Assembly (NCBI RefSeq): GCF_007115095.1
Contig: NZ_SULH01000001.1
Coordinates: 1-64,000 of the forward strand
Length of the DNA stretch: 64,000 nucleotides
Source: Levilactobacillus enshiensis
GTDB taxonomy: Bacteria; Bacillota; Bacilli; Lactobacillales; Lactobacillaceae
Direction: 5' to 3'
Shown: one piece after another, positions 18,695 to 26,436 of the stretch
Layout of the letters: the number at the start of each line of letters is the position of its first letter
How positions within the stretch are numbered: position 1 is the first letter of the stretch
The notes under the pieces: generated by a model
Seen by the model: the letters and a program-made list of their open reading frames with translations, nothing else
What the model was told of the DNA's origin: nothing
Database searches by the model: none
Translations under genes and position numbers: made by a program

Positions 18695-18752
18695 AATGGA
18701 GGAGAAATAATATAAGAAATTGATTGAATAATTTGAGAAGGGAAGAACTGAA

Positions 18753-19289
18753 GTGAAAAAATGGGTTAAGCAACTCATGATGGGCATGGCTGTCGTGGTT
18801 GGCCTTTTGGTGATTGGGTTTGGCTCACCAGTTAATGCACAAGCTAAAAAAGATTCACATTTGCCAAGCCGGACGATTACATATCAGATTGTGACGACGA
18901 GTCCGACTTACCGGCAGGCGTGGACTGATGCGCTCAAGCAATGGGGGAAACTCCACGTCGTTCGTTTTGTCCCAACTACGGAAACGGCAACCGTTCAGTT
19001 AGGAACATTTACGTCGAAGAACAAAAAGAATGTGTTCAAGACGGATCAACGGACGACCTACACGCAGACAGGCGTCTTTTCAACCTACAAATTGGACATG
19101 AATCGGCGCGTTATCAAAAAGGCCGATACCCCTAAAATGGCAAACAAAGCCATCGGCATCTTCCTGGGATTACAGCCAACCAGTAAAAAGGCCAACAGTA
19201 TCTTGAGCCCGCGGAAGAAGGCGCCTGCTAAGCCAACGAGGCTGGATAAACAGCATTTACAGAAATTGTACAAGAACGTCGCTTACTAA
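18753..19289 (+). CDS. Secreted matrixin-like protein with erased zinc site, family B member 3
   Basis: 178 residues from a GTG start (AAGGGAAG site). Very similar to member 1 at the N-terminus (MKKWVKQLMMGMAVVVG, SRTITYQI, QAWTDALKQWGKLHVVRFVP) and C-terminus (KKAPAKPTRLDKQHLQKLY). The zinc-motif position reads KAIGIFLGLQP (132-142): no His, no Glu. The 58-base gap before it is AT-rich and contains no terminator, so transcription from upstream is expected to continue. The middle (about 80-125) is the least conserved part between B members, where a ligand-specific surface could lie. Confidence 0.72.
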   Translation: MKKWVKQLMMGMAVVVGLLVIGFGSPVNAQAKKDSHLPSRTITYQIVTTSPTYRQAWTDALKQWGKLHVVRFVPTTETATVQLGTFTSKNKKNVFKTDQRTTYTQTGVFSTYKLDMNRRVIKKADTPKMANKAIGIFLGLQPTSKKANSILSPRKKAPAKPTRLDKQHLQKLYKNVAY

Positions 19290-19303
19290 AGGAGAAAAAT
19301 ATA

Positions 19304-19828
19304 GTGAAACTACTTAAAGCAACCAGTATTTTGCTGGCAGCAACCACATTTGGCGCTTCGTTAGTAGCAGTGGCTCCTGCAGCCACCGCCCATGCGGCCA
19401 ACAAAACGATGCTTAAAGCATACCCCAAGAATATGCGCCGGACTTGGTATCGCTACGAGAAAGGCCACTACGTCAAGGAACGGATTACGGCTAAGACTAA
19501 TGATGGGGACAAGCTCCATTACGTTAATCCAAAGAAAAAATGGCCGAAAGTCACTAAGAAAAATAGAAATTGGATCTACGCCTTCCGTACGAACAAAGGT
19601 GTCGTTGGCACAGGTCCTTGGTGGGGATTTGAGACCAACTGGGAGAGCCTGAATGACGTTGGTAGTATGAAGGGTGAACAAGTTGTTACGAAGACTTATC
19701 AAGGTAAGAAAGTTAAGGTGCTTAAGGAAATTTACTCCAATTCGGCACCATTAGTTTGGGGTTATTCCTATCCAACCAAGCAAATGGCCAAGCATTTTAA
19801 CCCTAAAGGGACCGTTTTGTGGTCTTAG
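19304..19828 (+). CDS. Small secreted protein, family A member 3
   Basis: 174 residues from a GTG 14 bases after the B gene, with the same TAAAGGAG site as member 2. Signal peptide ending AHAAN, YPKNMRRTWYRYEKGHY, ITAK, KKWPKVTKKN, GTGPWWG and the C-terminal TKTYQGKKVKVLKEIYSNS and KQMAKHFNPKGT blocks. It ends abruptly with VLWS, a few residues shorter than member 2. No known domain recognised. Confidence 0.7.
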   Translation: MKLLKATSILLAATTFGASLVAVAPAATAHAANKTMLKAYPKNMRRTWYRYEKGHYVKERITAKTNDGDKLHYVNPKKKWPKVTKKNRNWIYAFRTNKGVVGTGPWWGFETNWESLNDVGSMKGEQVVTKTYQGKKVKVLKEIYSNSAPLVWGYSYPTKQMAKHFNPKGTVLWS

Positions 19829-19854
19829 AATTAACATCCTAAAGGAGAAATAAT

Positions 19855-20565
19855 ATGATGAAAAAATTTGTTAAAGCAAGTGTCTTAGCAACGTTGAGTT
19901 TAGGTCTAGTCGTACCAGCTGCAACCACATCGGCTAGTGCCAAGAGTCGTGTCAAGGTCATTTCAACGACCAGCGTGGCGAAGCAGGCCTACCACGGGAA
20001 AAAGGGAAACATTTACACGAGTGCCAAGCTGAACAAGCGTCACTACGTCATGAAAAATTATAAGTACACGACTTGGTACGTGACGAAGCAAGCGGTTATT
20101 AAGAACAACGGCAAGAAGGGGACTTTGGCCTACGTCAAGGCGGGCAATAAGGCTGGTTGGATCTATAAGAAGTATTTGACCGCGGGCAAGGCACCGGTGA
20201 ATAAAGCTAAGATTTTAGCCAACGATTCCGTTTCGTTTAACCGGGCGATGATGTCGGCTAGTGAACAAATCCAAGACTCAACAAGTGAAAATTATGATAG
20301 CTATAAGGATATGGGCAGTCAACTAACATATGCCTTTTTTGAATACGACGGCGACGTAGCTGAAATTAATTTGGACAGAACAGCAATGTTAAAGGTTTAC
20401 AATTTGTTTGAAGGTCGGTTTAGCAAATCTCAAAATGCAGATTTAGCTGCAATGGCTAGTCAAATAGAAAACCTACAAGTTACAGGAGATAATCAGGACT
20501 TGTCAGCAACTAAAGTAACAACATTTGGAACAACTCTTGGGGGCTTAATTCAGACTCTGGGTTAG
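19855..20565 (+). CDS. Secreted SH3/SLAP-like protein with unrelated C-terminal region
   Basis: 236 residues (ATG 19855; ATG 19858 equally possible) with AAAGGAGAAA upstream. Signal peptide MKKFVKASVLATLSLGLVVP..., cleavage after SASA. Residues about 30-115 form one wall-binding-like repeat reminiscent of the 5147 protein (Lys/Tyr-rich, TTWYVTKQAV, TLAYVKAGNKAGWIYKKYL). The C-terminal half (about 120-236) is different in composition: acidic, Ser/Asn/Gln-rich, and AT-richer at DNA level from about 20200. After its TAG stop the same frame continues into a family A C-terminus, so the gene looks like a mosaic. Last complete gene of the secreted-protein array. Confidence 0.65.
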   Translation: MMKKFVKASVLATLSLGLVVPAATTSASAKSRVKVISTTSVAKQAYHGKKGNIYTSAKLNKRHYVMKNYKYTTWYVTKQAVIKNNGKKGTLAYVKAGNKAGWIYKKYLTAGKAPVNKAKILANDSVSFNRAMMSASEQIQDSTSENYDSYKDMGSQLTYAFFEYDGDVAEINLDRTAMLKVYNLFEGRFSKSQNADLAAMASQIENLQVTGDNQDLSATKVTTFGTTLGGLIQTLG

Positions 20566-20646
20566 CTAGAAGTAAGGAAAAAATCGAAGAAGTTGGCCAA
20601 ACACTTCGATCCTAAAGAAATCGTGTTACGGGTCGAGAGTGAATAA
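20566..20646 (+). pseudogene. C-terminal remnant of a family A gene
   Basis: Directly after the TAG at 20563, in the same frame, the sequence reads KKSKKLAKHFDPKEIVL and stops at 20644-20646. This matches the terminal block SKKLAKHFNPKGTVL of the family A proteins, with no start codon or ribosome site of its own. It marks a deletion or recombination event that replaced the body of a fourth A gene. Confidence 0.75.
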
Positions 20647-20715
20647 CAAGAAATAGGCAAACAATACTGCTACAACGTCGCTCTAAGCAATCGACTTAAA
20701 ATGATGATCCTAATA

Positions 20716-20753
20716 AAACAGGGCAAACCTTCATGCGGGAGGTTTGTCCTGTT
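20716..20753. terminator. Bidirectional terminator
   Basis: AAACAGGGCAAACCT / GAGGTTTGTCCTGTTT hairpin between the rightward secreted-protein array and the leftward ABC operon; usable by both. Confidence 0.8.
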
Positions 20754-20766
20754 TGTGTTTGGTCGT

Positions 20767-22008
20767 TTATTTTTGAGTACGTTTCAATTGGGCCTGCAAC
20801 TGAGCTAGGCCCTTCTCTGGCGTCACTTCCAGCGTACTCAATTGGCTGACGGTCTGGTTGACCGCATTCAACTGGGTGCTGTAACCGGAGAAGGTTTTGT
20901 CTTGGAAGCCAATTGGCAGGGACTTGACCGCCGCTTTCGCCGTTGGATTTTGGACTAAATATTGACGGTAGCCTCGGCTCCGCAACGCCGTCTTGGTCAG
21001 TGGCAGGTAGCCCGTGGCCTTGGCCCACTTTACCGTTTCGCGGTTGGTCAACAGAAACTGCATGAAGGCCGCGGCGCCCTTGCGTTGAGCTTGGGATGCC
21101 GACTTGAAGAGCACGAGGTCGTTGCCAGCAATACTAGTCGCAGACTTTCCACGATAGCTGGGGAGGACGGCCGTTCTCCAGTGGAGACCCTTGGGCGTGC
21201 TAGCCGTCATGATGCCAAGGGCCGCGGATGAGCCGCTATAGAAGAGGGTCTTGCCCTTGAAAAATTTGACGTTGCCAAAGCCGTCCGTGCCCGCCGTCGT
21301 GGCCGTTTTTTGCTTGAGCATGTCCGTAAGCACGTGGGTTGCCGCTACCATTCGTGGATTGGTCAACTGGGGATGCGGGGTCATTAGCGGCGTCCCAGCT
21401 TGCATGGCTAAATTGTTCAGTTCCGCCGTGAAACTCTGGTCGAGGGCGAGGCCGGTCAATCCCTTGGCTTTGGCCTGAACACTTTCTCGTTGGAGTTCAC
21501 CCCAAGTTCGGGGTACCCGGAAACCATTTTTCTTGAGTAAATCGCGATTGTAGAAGAGAATCCGTGCTGACTTGGAAAATGGCCAAGCGTACGTTTTCCC
21601 TTGATATTGGCTGGATTGGCGCAGACTGGGGACCACCTGATTGAGCTTGGCCGGGTCAACGTAGGCGTTCAGCGGGACGATAAAGTTGCCACGAACGTAG
21701 TCGGGAACGTTGGTGTAGGTCGTCTGCGCCATAGTTGGCAGCGTCTGCGATTTGGCCGCAGCCGTAATTTTTTGCTGGACGTTGCCGAAGTTGCCTTCTG
21801 AGCTGCCAACGACTTTATAGGTCGACTGCGACTGGTTGAAATCCTGAATCATTTTGTTAAGTGCTTGCTGGTGATCACCGGTCATGCCGTGCCAGAAGGT
21901 AATGGTCACGCGTTTGCTGGTGGCCGCTTTTGGCTGAGAACAGGCGCTCAATGCCCCCAAAAGCAGGATGGCGCTGAGGCTGGTTAAGAAGTAACGAAAT
22001 AATTTCAT
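20767..22008 (-). CDS. ABC transporter substrate-binding lipoprotein (family 1, UgpB-like)
   Basis: 413 residues. Lipoprotein signal with lipobox LSAC (Cys23), then a type-1 extracellular solute-binding fold: VTITFWHGMTGDHQQALNKM, the GSSEGNFGNVQQKI segment and PTMAQTTYTNVPDYV. The FWHGMTG opening is typical of UgpB-like proteins that bind sn-glycerol-3-phosphate or glycerophosphodiesters; a maltodextrin-type sugar is the alternative. It is the last gene of a leftward four-gene operon (ATPase, permease, permease, binding protein), with ATGA overlap to the preceding permease. Being last with its own weak AAAGG site is unusual only in that binding proteins are often first; ugp operons of Firmicutes do show this order. 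Confidence 0.85.
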   Translation of the reverse strand: MKLFRYFLTSLSAILLLGALSACSQPKAATSKRVTITFWHGMTGDHQQALNKMIQDFNQSQSTYKVVGSSEGNFGNVQQKITAAAKSQTLPTMAQTTYTNVPDYVRGNFIVPLNAYVDPAKLNQVVPSLRQSSQYQGKTYAWPFSKSARILFYNRDLLKKNGFRVPRTWGELQRESVQAKAKGLTGLALDQSFTAELNNLAMQAGTPLMTPHPQLTNPRMVAATHVLTDMLKQKTATTAGTDGFGNVKFFKGKTLFYSGSSAALGIMTASTPKGLHWRTAVLPSYRGKSATSIAGNDLVLFKSASQAQRKGAAAFMQFLLTNRETVKWAKATGYLPLTKTALRSRGYRQYLVQNPTAKAAVKSLPIGFQDKTFSGYSTQLNAVNQTVSQLSTLEVTPEKGLAQLQAQLKRTQK

Positions 22009-22835
22009 AGTGACTTGCCTTTCGATTGGGAGGTGGTGATTCCCAGAACTAGATATTTTTGAAGCCCGAAGTAGAGCAGAATCAAGGGGAGAATGACGCA
22101 GACGGTCGCTGCCATTAACAGGGGATAGTTGGTGCCTTGTTCACTGGTAAACGCCATGAGGCCCACGGGGAGCGTACGTAACCGGTCGTCGTTGATGACG
22201 ATTAGGGGCCACATGAACGCATTCCACGAGCCGATGACCTGCAGCAACGCCACGGCCGTAATGACGGGTCGATTGGTGGGAACCAGGACGTGCCACAAGT
22301 ATTGCCAGTCGCTGGCACCGTCGATGTGGGCCGCGTAATACAGCGTCTTGGGCTGTGCGCGGAAGGCCTGATGCAGCGTGATGAACATGAAGATGCTAGC
22401 CAGCCACGGCACAATTAGGGCGGCGTAGGTGTTGATCCAGTGGAGGTGCGCCAAGGTGACGAAGTTGGGAATCAGCAGGAGCTCACCGGGAACCAGCATC
22501 AGGGCCAGCAGCAGGCCAAAGAGGATACGGCGACCGTAGAATTGAAGATGGGTAAAGGCGAAGGCGGCCAGAATGCTGGTGAGCAGTTGGCCAGCCGTTG
22601 TGACACTGGTGACCAGCAGGGAGTTGAGACAGTAGCGCGCAAATGGCGCTGCCTGCCAGATGCGGTGGTAGTTGTCCCACTGGAGGGCTTGTGGCAGCCA
22701 GTGGGTCGGCACACTGAGCGTGGTGCTGGCGGGTTGCAGGCTGGTCAGTAGCATCCAAATGAAGGGGAGCAACATGAGTCCCGCCCCCAGCAACAGGCAG
22801 AGAATGCGAGTACCGTTTAGCAGGCGCTTCGTCAT
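22005..22835 (-). CDS. ABC transporter permease (UgpE/MalG-like)
   Basis: 276 residues from the ATG at 22835, which overlaps the previous stop as ATGA; a GTG at 22844 is possible. Six predicted membrane helices of the binding-protein-dependent transport family. The EAA loop is visible as AAHIDGASDWQYLWHVLVPTNRP, which contacts the ATPase. The N-terminal LLPFIWMLLTSLQP is characteristic of the MalG/UgpE side. Forms the channel with the permease at 22832-23731. Confidence 0.88.
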   Translation of the reverse strand: MTKRLLNGTRILCLLLGAGLMLLPFIWMLLTSLQPASTTLSVPTHWLPQALQWDNYHRIWQAAPFARYCLNSLLVTSVTTAGQLLTSILAAFAFTHLQFYGRRILFGLLLALMLVPGELLLIPNFVTLAHLHWINTYAALIVPWLASIFMFITLHQAFRAQPKTLYYAAHIDGASDWQYLWHVLVPTNRPVITAVALLQVIGSWNAFMWPLIVINDDRLRTLPVGLMAFTSEQGTNYPLLMAATVCVILPLILLYFGLQKYLVLGITTSQSKGKSL

Positions 22836-23731
22836 CGCGACCACCGCCCTAACCGCCGGTAAATGCCATAAGTGAGGAGCGTCAAACTACCAACAAAGAG
22901 AAAGAGGATTAGGCCGCTAGCTGCAGCGATGGTGACCTGATTTTCGACGTAAGATTTTTGATAGAGGTAGTACATCATGGTGAGGTCAGCGTTGCCCGGA
23001 CCAGCTGAGCCGTGAAAGAGCGCGTAAACTTGGTCGAACACTTTAAAATTGGTGACGCTGGTGTTGATCACAATCAGCACGGTCATCGGCAGCAGGAGGG
23101 GCCAGGTGACGTTAGTGAATCGCTGCCAGGCAGTGGCGCCGTCCAGTGTGGCAACTTGCGCGTAACGCTGGTCGAGGTGGTTGAGACCGGCTAAAAATAA
23201 AATGATATTGACGCCCAGTCCCTGCCAGATACAGACCATGCTGAGGACCAACAATGCGTAACGGGGGTCATTGAGCCAGTCGATGGCGTGCAGACCGAAT
23301 TTTTCCAAAATGGCGTTTAGCAGGCCACCGTCGAGACGAAAGATCCAATTCCAGACGAGACCAATGGCAACGGTCGAGGTGACGAATGGCAGAAAGTAGA
23401 TGGATCGTAATAGGCCAGCCAAGCGTTCACTGCGGTTAAGGCCGAGCGCAATCAGCAGGGATAGGGCCACCGTGATCGGCATGACCAGCAGGACCAGAAT
23501 CAGGGTGTTACGGACAGCCAGATGAAAGGTCGGGTCGTGCCAGAGGTAGGCGAAATTTGCCCAGCCCAACGCGCGGACCTGATTGGTATAGTAATTGTAT
23601 TTGGTATAACTACTCATCAGCAAGGCGTTGATCAGTGGCCAAACGGTGAACATCAAGGTAATGATGAGCAGCGGTGCTAGGTAGAGCGCGGCCCGCAACG
23701 TTGACTTGAGGGTGGGACGGGAATTGATCAT
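22832..23731 (-). CDS. ABC transporter permease (UgpA/MalF-like)
   Basis: 299 residues from the ATG at 23731, again in an ATGA overlap, preceded by GGGGGCGG. Typical first-permease features: LAPLLIITLMFTVWPLINALLMSS opening hydrophobic segment (about 15-38), then FVTSTVAIGLVWNWIF and the EAA-type loop VATLDGATAWQRFTNVTWPL. Membrane-embedded partner of the permease above. The longer reading to 23755 would overlap the ATPase gene by 28 bases and lacks a better site. Confidence 0.88.
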   Translation of the reverse strand: MINSRPTLKSTLRAALYLAPLLIITLMFTVWPLINALLMSSYTKYNYYTNQVRALGWANFAYLWHDPTFHLAVRNTLILVLLVMPITVALSLLIALGLNRSERLAGLLRSIYFLPFVTSTVAIGLVWNWIFRLDGGLLNAILEKFGLHAIDWLNDPRYALLVLSMVCIWQGLGVNIILFLAGLNHLDQRYAQVATLDGATAWQRFTNVTWPLLLPMTVLIVINTSVTNFKVFDQVYALFHGSAGPGNADLTMMYYLYQKSYVENQVTIAAASGLILFLFVGSLTLLTYGIYRRLGRWSR

Positions 23732-24768
23732 TGGTCCGCCCCCGTCCAGAGACAATCACCGGTCGCCGCAAAGAGCAGGCAACCTTGACGGTCAACGGTG
23801 ATAGGCAGCGTTGACCGGTCAGTGCGCGGAATGGCGGTGCTGACGAGACGGGGCGCGGCCTGGAGACTAGTCAGCGTGTCGCGGCCGAGTTGTCGTTGCT
23901 GAATGACGGTTGCCGTGAACTGAGCCTCAGTGGGTGCCGAGGCTAACTGTAAGGCCTCGCTGCGGATGCCGAGGGTCGTGGCCTGTGCCAACACGGCTGC
24001 TGGTAAACTGGCGCGCAGTGGTGTTGGCAGGGTAGCAACTGGCCACAAGTTGAGCTGCGGCCGACCGATGAACTGCGCCACCGTCAGATTTCGGGGCTGG
24101 GCGTAGAGGTCGTGGCCCGTGCCAACTTGTTGCAGTTGACCATTTGCCAGTAGCATGATGTGATCGGCAATCTGCAGGGCGTCTTCCTGATTGTGGGTGA
24201 CGAAGAGGGTCGTGACGCCGGTGGCCCGCTGTACATTATGGATGACCGTACGCAGTTCTTCGCGCAGCGTGGTGTCGAGGCTGGAGAGCGGTTCATCGAG
24301 TAATAAAAGCTGGGGATGTTTAGCTAAGGCTCTGGCCAGGGCGACGCGTTGCTGTTGGCCGCCGGAAAGTTCACGTGGCAATTTAGCAAGTTGATCGGTG
24401 ATTTGGACCAGATCAGCTAACTCGGCGACGCGTTGTTGACGAGCCGCCTTTTTTACGTGGGCCATTTTCAGGGGAAAAGCGATGTTGTCGTTCACGCTGA
24501 GGTGTGGGTAGAGTGCATAGTCCTGAAAGACCATCCCAATATTGCGGTGGCGGCTGTCTTGCCGGGTCACGTCGGTCTGGTCGAAGAGAATCTGACCAGC
24601 ATCGGGGGTCAGGAGTCCCGCCAGTAGATTGAGGATGGTCGACTTCCCACTGCCGCTAGGGCCAAGGAGGGCCACTAGCTCGCCGTCCGGAATGGTACAG
24701 GTAAAATTTTTAAGTATGGTGGCAGGTGGATCGTAAGCCAGGGTCACGTTGTGGAGCGTTGCGCGCAT
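23728..24768 (-). CDS. ABC transporter ATP-binding protein (UgpC/MsmK-like)
   Basis: 346 residues. Walker A GPSGSGKST (about 36-44), Q-loop VFQDYALYPHLSV, signature LSGGQQQRVALARAL, Walker B LLLLDEPLSSLD and switch His in VTHNQEDAL, followed by a shorter than usual TOBE/OB regulatory tail (about 240-346). Energises uptake by the two permeases. ATG has AGGAGGGG just upstream. First gene of the operon; a minus-strand TATAAT (24824-24819) is the only clear promoter element, about 50 bases before the start. Confidence 0.92.
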   Translation of the reverse strand: MRATLHNVTLAYDPPATILKNFTCTIPDGELVALLGPSGSGKSTILNLLAGLLTPDAGQILFDQTDVTRQDSRHRNIGMVFQDYALYPHLSVNDNIAFPLKMAHVKKAARQQRVAELADLVQITDQLAKLPRELSGGQQQRVALARALAKHPQLLLLDEPLSSLDTTLREELRTVIHNVQRATGVTTLFVTHNQEDALQIADHIMLLANGQLQQVGTGHDLYAQPRNLTVAQFIGRPQLNLWPVATLPTPLRASLPAAVLAQATTLGIRSEALQLASAPTEAQFTATVIQQRQLGRDTLTSLQAAPRLVSTAIPRTDRSTLPITVDRQGCLLFAATGDCLWTGADQ

Positions 24769-24818
24769 GGAACCCCTCCTTTTAGGCAGCTATTTTGGGC
24801 CGGTACACAATCTGTTTC

Positions 24819-24824
24819 ATTATA
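24819..24824 (-). promoter_or_regulatory. -10 box of the ABC transporter operon
   Basis: TATAAT on the minus strand; the nearest -35-like TTGATA (24851-24846) is 21 bases away, too far for a standard promoter, so an activator may be needed. Confidence 0.4.
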
Positions 24825-25060
24825 AACTATCGTGGAAGCGGGTGGTATCAATATTTTTGCTAGCGGACGATTTACGGGTCTTCATGAATTCAGTTGACTA
24901 GTTGTGGGAAAATCTGGACCATTGAAAATGGCCGAGTGGCGGCAATCGTTGATATAACAATATTTGTAAGACGTTTTGGTTTGACCTGTCGGCGACATCT
25001 GCTAAAGTTGGGATTAACAAATAACGGGTGATTAATCCTTGGGGATAAGGGGAATGGCAG

Positions 25061-25234
25061 ATGCAAAAGAACATGCGGCGGCACAGCTTTTTGGGGGATC
25101 TGTTGGCGATTCTCGGAATCGTGATTGTTCTTTACGGGATGATGTTTCAGGAGACAGTTGCAGCGACAGCGGCGTTGATTGGCTTTGCCTTGATCGTGTT
25201 TAGTCAGGACGTTGGACGGTCGCTGTTTAAGTAG
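25061..25234 (+). CDS. 57-residue membrane protein
   Basis: Short ORF from the ATG at 25061 with AAGGGGAA 9 bases upstream, stop TAG at 25232. It opens with MQKNMRRHSFLGDLLAILG, a basic cytoplasmic start, then has two hydrophobic segments (about 11-28 and 33-48) joined by a FQET turn. No family recognised. It is followed 17 bases later by another small membrane protein, and both precede the two-component system, so a joint unit is possible. Confidence 0.65.
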   Translation: MQKNMRRHSFLGDLLAILGIVIVLYGMMFQETVAATAALIGFALIVFSQDVGRSLFK

Positions 25235-25251
25235 GTGATGAAGGGAAGTCG

Positions 25252-25602
25252 ATGATGGCAAAGTGGTGGCTGGTCATACGAACAGTTTTGTTGCTCGGTT
25301 ATTTATTGTGGTTGCGCTGGGTGTTTCGCACGGGCACTTATCACGGCTTATTGAGTTGGGTAGGACTGATCCTACTAGTCGCGATTTGGGTCGGCGACAG
25401 ACGGTATCACCAATCCCGCTATACGGCGATGAGTTGGCTGTGGCAGGGGGCGGTGGATGTCGTCTTGGCTGTTGTGATACAGGTTGTCCTGGTGCCACTC
25501 TGGGGTTTTGCATGGTATCAACCAGTTATTTTGGCACTCCTGGTCATTGGTCGGGGGGTGTCCGCATATCGGTTGGGGCGCCAACCGACCGGTCAAGTCT
25601 AG
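25252..25602 (+). CDS. 116-residue multi-pass membrane protein
   Basis: ATG at 25252 or 25255 after AAGGGAAG. Four hydrophobic segments (about 5-24, 32-47, 62-84, 88-105) rich in Trp and Leu; WVGDRRYHQSRY forms a charged loop in the middle. No recognised domain. A role as sensor accessory or bacteriocin-immunity-like protein is imaginable but unsupported. 126 bases separate it from the response regulator. Confidence 0.65.
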   Translation: MMAKWWLVIRTVLLLGYLLWLRWVFRTGTYHGLLSWVGLILLVAIWVGDRRYHQSRYTAMSWLWQGAVDVVLAVVIQVVLVPLWGFAWYQPVILALLVIGRGVSAYRLGRQPTGQV

Positions 25603-25728
25603 CACGATGACTCTTTTAGAATTGGTTTAGAAAGTCAGTGAGCGACTCGTTAGTCGGCTAAAAGATGGTAGAATAAACCCATTAACACGTATAACTGAAA
25701 TGACAGTTATCGAGGGGGAAGCCATAGT

Positions 25729-26436
25729 TTGAAAGTGACCATACTTTTAGTAGAAGATGAAGAGGGGCTGCGGACGCTACTGAGTGCCGAGCTCGGGTTT
25801 GAAGAGTACACCGTGATTGCCTGTGCAAGCGGTGAGGACGCCCTGAAGCAGTTTGCGCAGCATCAGGCGGAGATTTCGCTGATCATTTTAGATTGGATGT
25901 TACCGGGAATCGATGGCCTGGGCGTTTTACGTAAGATTCGGCGCCACTATGACGTGCCCATCATGATGATGACGGCTAGAAATTACGTGGGGGACAAGGT
26001 CTCCGGCTTGGATGCTGGGGCCGACGATTACATCACCAAACCCTTTGAAACGGAAGAACTGTTAGCCCGGATTCGCGTCATTTTACGGCGCAACGTTGTT
26101 AAGAATATCAATGACAAGAAATTCCGGGTGGGACCCATCTCGCTAGACACCAAGACGCGGCAGGTCTTTGGCAACGATGTGGAGATTCAGTTGACCCAAC
26201 GGGAATTCGACCTGATGCTGGTCTTTATGCAACATGAGAATGAGGTCATGACCCGTGATGACTTGCTGGATGCCGTGTGGGGAACCAGTTTCGAGGGGCA
26301 GATCAACATTGTGGATGTTTACGTTCGCTATCTGCGGAATAAACTGAAGGCCGGCGTCTCTGGACAGCTGATTCAGACCGTGCGGGGTGTCGGGTACAGA
26401 TTGACGGGCGATGGCGATGAAGAAAAGCATATTTAA
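25729..26436 (+). CDS. OmpR/PhoB-family response regulator
   Basis: 235 residues from a TTG (AGGGGGAAG site about 9 bases before). Receiver domain with acidic Asp10/Glu11, phospho-acceptor Asp55 (IILDWMLPG), conserved Thr in MMMTAR and Lys104 (ITKPF); C-terminal winged helix with QLTQREFDLML, LLDAVWG and VDVYVRYLRNKL...VRGVGYRL. Binds DNA when phosphorylated by the kinase encoded next, whose start overlaps its 3' end by 20-26 bases. Target genes are unknown; by closeness to ArlR/CsrR-type systems, envelope functions are the likeliest guess. Confidence 0.93.
   Translation: MKVTILLVEDEEGLRTLLSAELGFEEYTVIACASGEDALKQFAQHQAEISLIILDWMLPGIDGLGVLRKIRRHYDVPIMMMTARNYVGDKVSGLDAGADDYITKPFETEELLARIRVILRRNVVKNINDKKFRVGPISLDTKTRQVFGNDVEIQLTQREFDLMLVFMQHENEVMTRDDLLDAVWGTSFEGQINIVDVYVRYLRNKLKAGVSGQLIQTVRGVGYRLTGDGDEEKHI

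Noticed and set aside
19392-19702. Overlapping ORFs on both strands within family A member 3
   Set aside because: No ribosome sites and no signal peptides; shadow frames of the real gene.
16402-20565. Bacteriocin/immunity or toxin-antitoxin cluster
   Set aside because: No double-glycine leaders, ABC exporter or immunity-like membrane proteins; all products have ordinary Sec signals.
20563-20646. Programmed stop-codon readthrough as the main explanation for the family A tail
   Set aside because: No readthrough context is evident; a recombination remnant is simpler, although the frame is kept.
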